From the NCBI RefSeq assembly GCF_000160135.1, contig NZ_GG729936.1, forward strand, positions 119,397 to 183,396: a DNA stretch of 64,000 bases, in the 5' to 3' direction. The DNA comes from Oribacterium sp. oral taxon 078 str. F0262 (GTDB lineage Bacteria; Bacillota; Clostridia; Lachnospirales; Lachnospiraceae). This document shows, in pieces, positions 19,403 through 26,880 of this stretch; the first letter of the stretch is position 1; each line of letters starts with the position of its first letter. The notes beneath the pieces were generated by a model that saw only the letters and a program-made list of their open reading frames with translations, was not told the DNA's origin and searched no databases. The translations under genes were made by a program, and so were the position numbers.

Positions 19403-20745
19403 TCCTCTTCCTCCGGCGCTCTTCCGCCCTCCTCCGATCCCCCGGAAAGGGGCGCGCTCTCCCCTTCCCCGGAAGGAATGGGCCTCTCTCCTTCCCCTGA
19501 ATGGGGAACATCCTCTCCTTCTTCTGAATGGGGAGCATCCTTCCCCTCCTCGGAAGAAGCGGAAGAACTCGGGGAAGCGGGCGGACAGGCGGAGGCGGGA
19601 AGAGCGGGAAGAGGCGCATCCTCTCTCTTTTCTTCAGAGCTCTCTTCCTCCGCGCGAGTACTTTCTATCCCCTCCGCGGTATAGCGAAGCCGAAGCTCCT
19701 CAAAGCTTCGCTTCCTCATCTCCGGACTCTCTTCCGCTTCTCCGCTCTCTCCCCTATGCTCCTGATCTCCCGGAAGCTCCTTCGCCTCCGGCTTCTCCTC
19801 AGAGATCTCCTCCCTCTGCTCCATGTCTCCCGAAAGCTCCTCCTTCGCCCCCGGGCTCTCCTCAAAGACCTCCTCCCTCCGTTCCCCGCTCTCTTCCTCT
19901 TCCTGCCTCTGCTCCCCGTCTTCAAAAAACTCCTTCTCTTCTCTCAGGCTCTCTCCCCCGGGCTCTGTTCCGGCGGGCTCTGTTCCGGCGGGAAAGTCCT
20001 CACTATAGGCGGAGAGGAAGAAGACTGACACGATGGTATTGACAAGGGGGACGAAAAAGATATTGAAAAAACCATGGAAAATAAGGGAGAGGAGATACAT
20101 GAGCACAGCGAAGGGCAGAAGAAGCGCGAAATATTTGAGCTTTCGCCGGCTCATCATCCGGATGGAAAGCCTGAGGGAGGAAATCGCCGTCAGCCGCTCG
20201 TCATTCGCCGAAGCAAGAGCGGCCATCGCGAGGAAGAGAGTTACCACGGTGAAAAAGATCAGTCCAAGGAGCTCAAGGATCCAAAGATTGATCGAAATTC
20301 CCTTCAGCTTCTGGATCAAAAGCGGGATCAGGAAGGGGCAGGACAGAAGAACAACCAGAAGATTGACCCCCGCAAAGCGAAGGAAATGGTCTCTATGTGA
20401 AAAGCCGTAGAAGAGCTCGAAAAGATTTAGTTCCCTCCCAAAGGCCAGCTTCAGATAAAAGCGATAGGAGCCAAGGGCACAGGATATCGTAAAAAAGAGG
20501 AGCAGCAAAGCAAAGAAAGCGATAAAAATCGCGATGAAGGAGAGAATCGCAACGCGCACGGTCCCCGAGTTCCGGGCCTCAGCGAACAGGAAAAGCGGGC
20601 GGCAGATTAAAAGGCCTATTCCCGCAAAAAAGAGACCGGCGAGGAAGAGAGAAAAGACATGAAGCAGCTGAAAGCCCAGGGTAATCCCCAGATTCTCCCG
20701 AAACTGCCGAAGGCCAAAGCGAATAATCTCCCTGTTTCCCAGCAT
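19399..20745 (-). CDS. DUF975-like membrane protein with acidic repetitive tail
   Basis: 448 aa. Residues 1-245 hold about six hydrophobic segments with a DUF975-like pattern (LNLFELFYGF, then SLRLSIRMMSRRKLKYF). From about residue 250 the chain becomes a low-complexity E-rich tail with degenerate repeats such as EEGKDAPHS, EEGEDVPHS and GEGERPIPS. The tail is unusual for the family and is probably cytoplasmic and disordered. Function unknown. ATG 20745 has AAGGAG 8 nt upstream. Its stop overlaps nrdR by 4 bp. Confidence 0.6.
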   Translation of the reverse strand: MLGNREIIRFGLRQFRENLGITLGFQLLHVFSLFLAGLFFAGIGLLICRPLFLFAEARNSGTVRVAILSFIAIFIAFFALLLLFFTISCALGSYRFYLKLAFGRELNLFELFYGFSHRDHFLRFAGVNLLVVLLSCPFLIPLLIQKLKGISINLWILELLGLIFFTVVTLFLAMAALASANDERLTAISSLRLSIRMMSRRKLKYFALLLPFAVLMYLLSLIFHGFFNIFFVPLVNTIVSVFFLSAYSEDFPAGTEPAGTEPGGESLREEKEFFEDGEQRQEEEESGERREEVFEESPGAKEELSGDMEQREEISEEKPEAKELPGDQEHRGESGEAEESPEMRKRSFEELRLRYTAEGIESTRAEEESSEEKREDAPLPALPASACPPASPSSSASSEEGKDAPHSEEGEDVPHSGEGERPIPSGEGESAPLSGGSEEGGRAPEEEE

Positions 20746-20918
20746 CTGCCGCACTCCTTCCGTTCTCCAATCAACCGGCTTTTACAGCCGCTATCATAGC
20801 ACGGCTTTCCGATCCTGTACAGTGAACGTCCCTCGCAAAGGAAGCCAAGAACAGCACCGCCGTAATTGGAAAGGTCGAGAAACAGCTGTGATACTCCTCC
20901 CGAAAGGACGGCGCGATC

Positions 20919-21683
20919 TCAGACAATTTCCTTTAAGGCCGCGATCTCGATCCCCTCTTCCGAGAGGGCACGGCGGATCCTCTCCACAAAGAGCAGGGCC
21001 TTCTCCCCGTCTCCATGGACGCAGATCGAGTCAGCGCGAATCGGGATATCCTTCCCCGTAATGCTCTTTACCTTCCCCTCCTTTACCATACGGACCACTC
21101 TCCTGACGGCGAGCTCCTCATCCTGGATCAGGGCTCCCTCCTTCCGGCGGCTGACCAGGCTCCCGTCCGCTTCATAGGCCCGGTCCGCGAAAACCTCCGC
21201 CGCCGTGCGGAGGCCGAGCTTCTTCGCCGCCCGGTAGAGCTCTCCTCCGGAGAGCGCGAGGACGATGAGTCCGGAGTCAAAGTCCCGGATTGCAGCGCAG
21301 ATCGACTCCGCGAGCTCGCTGTCCTTCGCCGCCATATTATAGAGTGCGCCGTGCGGCTTCACATGCTGGAGCTTCACGCCGTAGGGATGGAGGAAGGCCG
21401 CAAGGGCTCCGAGCTGATAGAGGGTGTAGGCTCTCGCCTCCTCCGCGGAGAGCGAGAGATTTCTCCTTCCAAATCCCATGAGATCCGGAAGCCCCGGATG
21501 GGCCCCGATCTGCACGCCGGCATCCGCCGCGAGGCGCACGGTCTTCTCCATGACGACGGGATCCGCCGCGTGAAAACCGCAGGCAGCATTGGCGGAGCTG
21601 ATCAGAGGGATCAGACGCTCATCCATTCCGATCTTATAGCGTCCGAAGCTCTCCCCCACATCACTGTTCAGATCCACTCTCAT
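20919..21683 (-). CDS. pxpA: 5-oxoprolinase subunit A (LamB/YcsF family)
   Basis: 254 aa. The PxpABC complex opens 5-oxoproline (pyroglutamate) to glutamate with ATP. PxpA features visible: N-terminal DLNSDVGES, ANAACGFHAADP near residue 37, GAHPGLPD, and HVKPHGALYNM near 120. It is the last gene of the pxp operon and its ATG 21683 overlaps the accC stop by 23 bp. The ATG has GGGAGGG upstream. Confidence 0.93.
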   Translation of the reverse strand: MRVDLNSDVGESFGRYKIGMDERLIPLISSANAACGFHAADPVVMEKTVRLAADAGVQIGAHPGLPDLMGFGRRNLSLSAEEARAYTLYQLGALAAFLHPYGVKLQHVKPHGALYNMAAKDSELAESICAAIRDFDSGLIVLALSGGELYRAAKKLGLRTAAEVFADRAYEADGSLVSRRKEGALIQDEELAVRRVVRMVKEGKVKSITGKDIPIRADSICVHGDGEKALLFVERIRRALSEEGIEIAALKEIV

Positions 21684-23034
21684 GATTTTTCCCTCCCAGC
21701 GTAAACGCTTCGATGAAGCCGGTGTCCGCTTTGCCCCGGCAGAAGGTCTCGGACTGCATGATCTTGTACTGGAAATCAAGATTCGTCTCTATTCCCAGGA
21801 TCAGCGTCTCATCCAGGGCAGAGCGCATTTTCCGGATCGCCGCCTCCCGGTTCTCTGCGTGTACCAGGATCTTCGCGATCATGGAATCAAACTCCGGGGG
21901 GATGCTGTAGCCCGCGTAGAGCGCGCTGTCGATCCTCACCCCGTTTCCCCCCGGGAAATGGAGTGAAGTGACCTTCCCGGGGCTCGGCATGAAATTCTGC
22001 TCCGGAATCTCCGCATTGATGCGGCACTCTATGGCGTGTCCCCGGAGCAGGATATCCTCCTGCCGAAAGCTTAAGGGCTCCCCGGACGCGATTCTGAGCT
22101 GCTCGATGACGAGGTCGGTCCCGCTCACAAGCTCCGTCACTCCGTGCTCGACCTGGATCCTCGTATTCATCTCCATAAAATAAAAGGCTCCGCCTTGGTC
22201 CATGATAAATTCTATCGTGCCGGCCCCGGTATAGTGCACTGCCTTCGCCGCCCGGACCGCCGCCTCCATCATCTTCCGCCTCGTCCCGTCCGATACCGCG
22301 GGGGAAGGAGATTCCTCGATCAGCTTCTGGTGATTTCTCTGTACGGAGCAGTCCCGCTCCCCTAAGGATACCACATTTCCGAAGGAATCCCCCATGATCT
22401 GCACCTCGACATGCCTTGGGTGGAGGATCAGCTTTTCGAGATACATGGAGTCATCCCCGAAGGCGTTCGCGCTCTCCCTCTGCGCCGTGTTGAACTCCGC
22501 CTCGAAGTCCTCCTCACTCAGGCACTCCCTCATGCCCTTTCCGCCGCCGCCGGAGCTCGCCTTGATCATGATCGGAAAGCCGATCTCCCGTGCCCGCTCA
22601 AGCGCCTTCTCCGCGTCATAGACCGGCTCCTTCGTCCCGGGGACGACGGGGACTCCCGCCTTCTCCATCCTGCTTCTCGCCGCGGATTTATTGCCCATCT
22701 CATCGATGACCTCTGCCTTCGGACCGACGAAGAGGATCCCGTTCTCTTCGCAGCTCCTGGCGAAGGCGCTGTTCTCCGAGAGAAAGCCGTAGCCCGGGTG
22801 AATCGCGTCACAGTCCATATTTCTCGCGGCAGTGAGAATCGCATCCATATTCAGATAGGAATTCCTCGCCGGTCCCTCCCCGATGCAGACTCTGCTGTCC
22901 GCGAGCCTCGCGTGGAGCGCCGTCCTGTCCTCCTTCGCATAGACCGCGACAGAGGGAATCCCCATATCCCGGAGAGCGCGTATGATGCGGACCGCGATCT
23001 CTCCCCGGTTAGCAACCAGTACCCGTTTCAGCAC
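21661..23034 (-). CDS. accC: Biotin carboxylase (AccC-type)
   Basis: 457 aa. ATP-dependent carboxylation of biotin on a carrier protein. ATP-grasp features: KASSGGGGKGMR near 160, EKLILHPRHVEVQIMGD near 200, and EMNTRIQVEHGVTE near 288, all intact; usual family length. Start is GTG 23034 with GGAGGGAAAG directly upstream. Location between accB and pxpA suggests it serves the oxoprolinase rather than, or in addition to, fatty acid synthesis; accA/accD are absent here. Confidence 0.93.
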   Translation of the reverse strand: MLKRVLVANRGEIAVRIIRALRDMGIPSVAVYAKEDRTALHARLADSRVCIGEGPARNSYLNMDAILTAARNMDCDAIHPGYGFLSENSAFARSCEENGILFVGPKAEVIDEMGNKSAARSRMEKAGVPVVPGTKEPVYDAEKALERAREIGFPIMIKASSGGGGKGMRECLSEEDFEAEFNTAQRESANAFGDDSMYLEKLILHPRHVEVQIMGDSFGNVVSLGERDCSVQRNHQKLIEESPSPAVSDGTRRKMMEAAVRAAKAVHYTGAGTIEFIMDQGGAFYFMEMNTRIQVEHGVTELVSGTDLVIEQLRIASGEPLSFRQEDILLRGHAIECRINAEIPEQNFMPSPGKVTSLHFPGGNGVRIDSALYAGYSIPPEFDSMIAKILVHAENREAAIRKMRSALDETLILGIETNLDFQYKIMQSETFCRGKADTGFIEAFTLGGKNHESGSEQ

Positions 23035-23046
23035 CTTTCCCTCCCG

Positions 23047-23490
23047 TCAAAGCTTCTTCACGCGGAAGAGCGGCTGCCCGTACTCCACCTTCTGCTCATT
23101 GGAGACGAGCACCGCCTCGATCTCGCAGTCGAATTCCGCCGTGATCTCATTCATCATCTTCATCGCCTCGAGGATGCAAACGGTGTCTCCCGCCTTTACG
23201 CTGTCCCCGACCTTCACATAGGGCGGAATCTGCGGCCCGGAAGCGGAGTAGAAGGTCCCGACGATCGGGCTTATAATGTTGACCTCCTTCTCCTCAGCCT
23301 CCCCCCCTGCTTCCGCGCTCCTCTCCTCATAGGAGACAGCCGGGGCCGTCCCTATGCCGGAAGCCGAAATCAGCGCGGAGGGGCAGAGCTTGCTCATCGA
23401 AATCTTGAAATCCCCGTCCCGGATCGTCATCTCATTCAAGGAGGAGCTCTCCAATATCTTCACCAGTCCCTCGATCTTCTCTAAATCCAT
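23047..23490 (-). CDS. accB: Biotin carboxyl carrier protein (AccB-type)
   Basis: 147 aa. C-terminal biotinyl domain with the lysine motif EAMKMMNE near residue 111, and the upstream SPIVGTFYSASGP typical of BCCP; the N-terminal half is a helix plus a variable linker. ATG 23490 has GAGGGAGAT upstream and opens MDLEKIEGL as in other AccB. accC follows after 12 bp. A small palindrome (CATGGAT-att-TATCCATG, near 23507) lies just upstream of the start. Confidence 0.93.
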   Translation of the reverse strand: MDLEKIEGLVKILESSSLNEMTIRDGDFKISMSKLCPSALISASGIGTAPAVSYEERSAEAGGEAEEKEVNIISPIVGTFYSASGPQIPPYVKVGDSVKAGDTVCILEAMKMMNEITAEFDCEIEAVLVSNEQKVEYGQPLFRVKKL

Positions 23491-23572
23491 CTTATCTCCC
23501 TCAGACATGGATATTTATCCATGGAAACTCTGCTCCGAACCTTCTCTGCTTCGATTTCATCCTACCCTTTGA

Positions 23573-24592
23573 TCAGAGCTGAAGCTCCCGGAAAAGCTTC
23601 TCCAGGCGCTTCGCCGCGAGTCTGCACTCCAGCACCTCACGGCAGGGCCTGTGAATCCGGTCCCGCATGAACTGCAGTTTCTGCTCCTCCTCCCGGAGCA
23701 GACGCTGCGCCTCCGTCACGGAAATCTTCCGGAAGCGGATCCTGTCATCCATCCGCCTCTGGGCGAGGAGCGGAAGATCCACCGAAGCGACCGTCGCGAT
23801 CTTCGCATAGCCCCCCGTCGTCTGCCGGTCCGAGAGGAGGATGATGGGCTTCCCGTGGCTCGGCACCTGGACTGCCCCCAGAGCGATGCCGTCAGAGATG
23901 ATGTCGGAGCCCTTCTTCGTCTCGATGAAGGGTCCCTCCAGGCGAAGCCCCATCCGGTCAAACTGGCTGGAGACCGTGTACTCCTCCGAGAGGAAGTTCT
24001 CGATCCCCCTCCGGGAAAAGTAGTTCTCCTGCGGACCCATGATGACGCGGATCGTCACGCTGCTCTTCTCATAGTCCCGGATATCCAGCGTCCGGGAGAG
24101 GAAGTAGGGCAGATAGATCCTTCGGTTGATCCTGCTGTCGAGAAAATCCCCGTCCTCCAGCTTCCGGCCCTTGAAGCCCCCGATCCCGCATCTTAGATTC
24201 GTGGAGCGCGAGCCCATCACGACAGGCACCTTGATATAGTTTGAGAAGGCGAGGTAGCAGCTCCTCCCCGTCCTCGCGGATCCCACCTTCAGGACATCGC
24301 CCTTTTTCACATAGATCGCCGTGTACATCGGGATCGGCTCATCGTTTAGCTCCGGACGGAAATCCCCTCCCGTGATCGCTATGATCTGCGCCGCGGTGAA
24401 CTCCAGCACCGGTCCGATCAGGGTGCACTCCAGCACCGCCTCGTTCTCCGGATTATCGAGGAGGAGATTTGCGATCCGGAAGGAGCGCACATCCATGACG
24501 CCGCCCACATTGAAGCCCTGGCTCTGATAACCGCTCCTTCCGAGATCCTGAACCGTCGTGAGCATACCGCCCTTCAGAACTCTGAATCCCAT
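23573..24592 (-). CDS. pxpC: 5-oxoprolinase subunit C (AHS2, biotin-dependent carboxyltransferase-like)
   Basis: 339 aa. Family AHS2/KipA, homologous to the C-terminal half of the carboxyltransferase domain of urea amidolyase. Family-typical stretches: LKGGMLTTVQDLGRSGYQ at the N terminus, NPENEAVLECTLIGP near 40 and SDRQTTGGYAKIATV near 265. ATG 24592 follows the pxpB stop after 1 bp and has AGGAG upstream. Together with pxpB and the adjacent accB/accC it suggests a biotin-using complex. Confidence 0.92.
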   Translation of the reverse strand: MGFRVLKGGMLTTVQDLGRSGYQSQGFNVGGVMDVRSFRIANLLLDNPENEAVLECTLIGPVLEFTAAQIIAITGGDFRPELNDEPIPMYTAIYVKKGDVLKVGSARTGRSCYLAFSNYIKVPVVMGSRSTNLRCGIGGFKGRKLEDGDFLDSRINRRIYLPYFLSRTLDIRDYEKSSVTIRVIMGPQENYFSRRGIENFLSEEYTVSSQFDRMGLRLEGPFIETKKGSDIISDGIALGAVQVPSHGKPIILLSDRQTTGGYAKIATVASVDLPLLAQRRMDDRIRFRKISVTEAQRLLREEEQKLQFMRDRIHRPCREVLECRLAAKRLEKLFRELQL

Positions 24593-24593
24593 C

Positions 24594-25319
24594 CTAATCT
24601 CCTTCTCGCACTGTGAGCTGATAGCTTCCCTCAGACACCGCCCCCCGGATCTCCTCGTACTCCGGGGCGGAAACCGGCCGGAAGCGGATATAGTCCCCCG
24701 CTTCGACCAAAATCGGCCTCTCCCTCCCGGGATCATAGGTTCTGACCGGCGTGATCCCCATGAGCTGCCAGCCGCCCGGAGAATCCACGGGGTAGATCCC
24801 CGTCTGGGAGCCGCCGATCCCCACTGAGCCCGCCGGGATCCGGACCCTGGGATTCGGAAGCCGCGGCGTGTGTATCCTCTCGTCGAGCCCGCCCAGGTAG
24901 GTAAAGCCCGGCAGGAAGCCCAGCATATAAATGAGATAATCCCGCCCCGAATGAATCGCGATCACCTCTTCCTCTGAGAGCCCTGCGTGAGAGGCGATCG
25001 CCGGGAGATCCGGCCCCCCCTCTCCCCCGTAGAGCACCGGAATCTCGAAGATCCTCTTCCGGACGGACTCCACCTTCGTATCCATCCTCGCGATGGAGCT
25101 GATCCGCTCATGGATCTCCCGGTAGGATATCACGAGCGGATTATAGCTTATGAGGAGAGAACAGTAGGTCGGGATCATATCCACGATCCCCTCGATCTGC
25201 TGCTGCCGGATCAGCTTCACCACCGCCGCAATCCGCCGGTTTACCTCCGGACTGATTTTCTGCTCGAATTCGACCAAAAGAGAGGAATCCCCTTCCGCCG
25301 TCACCCTGATATTGTTCAT
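24594..25319 (-). CDS. pxpB: 5-oxoprolinase subunit B (AHS1/KipI)
   Basis: 241 aa. AHS1 family, paired with PxpC. Visible motifs: GDSSLLVEF near residue 10, IPVLYGGEGGPDL near 93, GFLPGFTYLGGLD near 135, and PAGSVGIGGSQTGIYP near 160, followed by SPGGWQLMGITP. Upstream of the start lies a GC-rich hairpin (about 25352-25382) and a copy of the CATGGCAGACTTC motif near 25400. It follows the transporter gene by 118 bp. Confidence 0.92.
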   Translation of the reverse strand: MNNIRVTAEGDSSLLVEFEQKISPEVNRRIAAVVKLIRQQQIEGIVDMIPTYCSLLISYNPLVISYREIHERISSIARMDTKVESVRKRIFEIPVLYGGEGGPDLPAIASHAGLSEEEVIAIHSGRDYLIYMLGFLPGFTYLGGLDERIHTPRLPNPRVRIPAGSVGIGGSQTGIYPVDSPGGWQLMGITPVRTYDPGRERPILVEAGDYIRFRPVSAPEYEEIRGAVSEGSYQLTVREGD

Positions 25320-25437
25320 CTCCGTTCTCTATCACCCTTCTGTTCTTTAATCCCGGCCCCGGGAGGACTCCCGCTCCCCCGGGGAAACACCGCTTTACAT
25401 CATGGCAGACTTCTGCGCTCTTTCCTACCACCCTTCC

Positions 25438-26637
25438 CTAGAAGAGCGCGGAGAGCTTTGACAGGGACTGAAGTCCGACATAGGCGGTCAAGAGAACCAC
25501 CAGGATGCCGATCAGGAGAAGCCAGAGCGGATGCCTGTAATCCTCCCCCATAATGGACTTCTTCCCCGAGGCGACGAGACTGATCCCCAGCGTAATCGGA
25601 AGAATCAGGCCGTTCAGAGAGCCTGCGATGACGAGCAGCACCGCCGGATTCCCCATAATCGCCATGACAATGGTGGAGAAAGCGATGAAGCCGATGATGA
25701 AGAGATTTTCGCGCTCCGCGATCGCACTGTGGAAGGTCTTCAGGAAGGAGACCGAGGTATAGGCCGCTCCGATGATCGAGGTGATCGCGGCGCAGAGAAG
25801 CACAAGTCCCGCAAAGCGGTAGCCGAGCTGCCCCGCCCCCTGGAGGAAGGCATCCGCCGCCGGATTCTTCGCATCAAGGCTGACTCCTCTCGCCACGACA
25901 CCGAGAACCGCGAGGAAGAGAAGAATCCTCACAAGCGCCGCAACAAAGAGTCCGAGGATGGAGCTTCTGTCGATCTCCGCGAGCTTTTCCCTGCCCGTGA
26001 TGCCGGCGTCAATGAGACGGTGCGCGCCGGAAAAGGTGATGTAGCCCCCCACGGTGCCGCCGAGCAGAGTGAGAATCGCGGGAAAGAGCACCGCATAGCC
26101 CTTCTCCGGGAAGAGGCTGTTCTTCGCCGCTTCCCCGACCGGGGGCTTCACCACAAAGATCACGATCAGGATGACCAGGATCATCAGAGCGCCGAGGAGC
26201 TTCACAAGGCGGTCCATGATGCCCTTGGCGTCCTTCGAGAGAAAGACAAGGATCGCGACCCCTCCGGCCAGAAAGTAGCCGATCCCCGTCGGGATACCGA
26301 GCAGGGTCTGAAAGCCCAGCGCGCCTCCCCCCACATTCCCGATATTAAAGACAAGCCCTCCCAGAACGATCAGAAAGGAGACGAAGTAGCCAAGGCCGGG
26401 CAGAAGCCTGTTTGCGATGTCCTGTCCTCTGAGTCCGCTGATGCAAAGCACTCTCCAGATGTTAATCTGGGCGATCGCCGCAAGCAGGACCGATGAGAGG
26501 ATGACAAAGCCGAAGCTTGCATGAAAATCGCCGGTGAATTTGGCGGTCTGGGTCAGAAAGCCCGGGCCGATCGCCGAGGTGGCCATCAGAAATGCCGCGC
26601 CGAGAAGCGCTCCGCTGTTCTTCTTTTTCTCGCTCAT
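25438..26637 (-). CDS. NRAMP-related transporter (YcsG-like)
   Basis: 399 aa, about 11 hydrophobic segments. It resembles the divalent-cation-transporter-like YcsG proteins that accompany pxp genes in Bacillus. The first helix has SAIGPGFLTQTA, where classical NRAMP metal transporters have a DPGN motif, so metal transport is doubtful and an organic substrate such as 5-oxoproline is plausible. ATG 26637 has AAGGAGGGGG upstream. First gene of the pxp operon, promoter at 26728-26756. Confidence 0.8.
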   Translation of the reverse strand: MSEKKKNSGALLGAAFLMATSAIGPGFLTQTAKFTGDFHASFGFVILSSVLLAAIAQINIWRVLCISGLRGQDIANRLLPGLGYFVSFLIVLGGLVFNIGNVGGGALGFQTLLGIPTGIGYFLAGGVAILVFLSKDAKGIMDRLVKLLGALMILVILIVIFVVKPPVGEAAKNSLFPEKGYAVLFPAILTLLGGTVGGYITFSGAHRLIDAGITGREKLAEIDRSSILGLFVAALVRILLFLAVLGVVARGVSLDAKNPAADAFLQGAGQLGYRFAGLVLLCAAITSIIGAAYTSVSFLKTFHSAIAERENLFIIGFIAFSTIVMAIMGNPAVLLVIAGSLNGLILPITLGISLVASGKKSIMGEDYRHPLWLLLIGILVVLLTAYVGLQSLSKLSALF

Positions 26638-26727
26638 AATCCCCCTCCTTTTCCAAAAGACGCAGCGGCAGTTCTTTTTTATAAAGACTTGTCCATCCAT
26701 GTCTTATTTCTGCGTCTCTTATCTGCT

Positions 26728-26756
26728 AGGATAACCTGAAAAAGAGGATTCGTCAA
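26728..26756 (-). promoter_or_regulatory. Promoter of the pxp operon
   Basis: Minus strand TTGACG, 17-bp spacer, TATCCT, about 85 bp upstream of the first start. A purine-rich stretch precedes it. Confidence 0.65.
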
Positions 26757-26834
26757 TAAAAATCTGAAAAAGATTCCTCGGAGCGAGAGCGTCCTCCGCC
26801 GAAAAAGGCAGGAAGCAAAAAAGGCGCCGGAAAA

Positions 26835-26875
26835 GATTTTGAGCGGCACATAAACCTCATGTGCCGCTCAAAATC
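26835..26875 (-). terminator. Strong inverted repeat after the SseB/ADP-ribosylglycohydrolase-like gene
   Basis: 17-bp perfect arms (GATTTTGAGCGGCACAT and its complement) with a 7-nt loop, starting 6 bp past the stop at 26881 and followed by TTTT on the minus strand. Likely intrinsic terminator. Confidence 0.85.
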
Positions 26876-26880
26876 CTTCC

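Noticed and set aside
22411..23484. 357-codon plus-strand frame
   Set aside because: Antisense to accC and accB; composition typical of a shadow.
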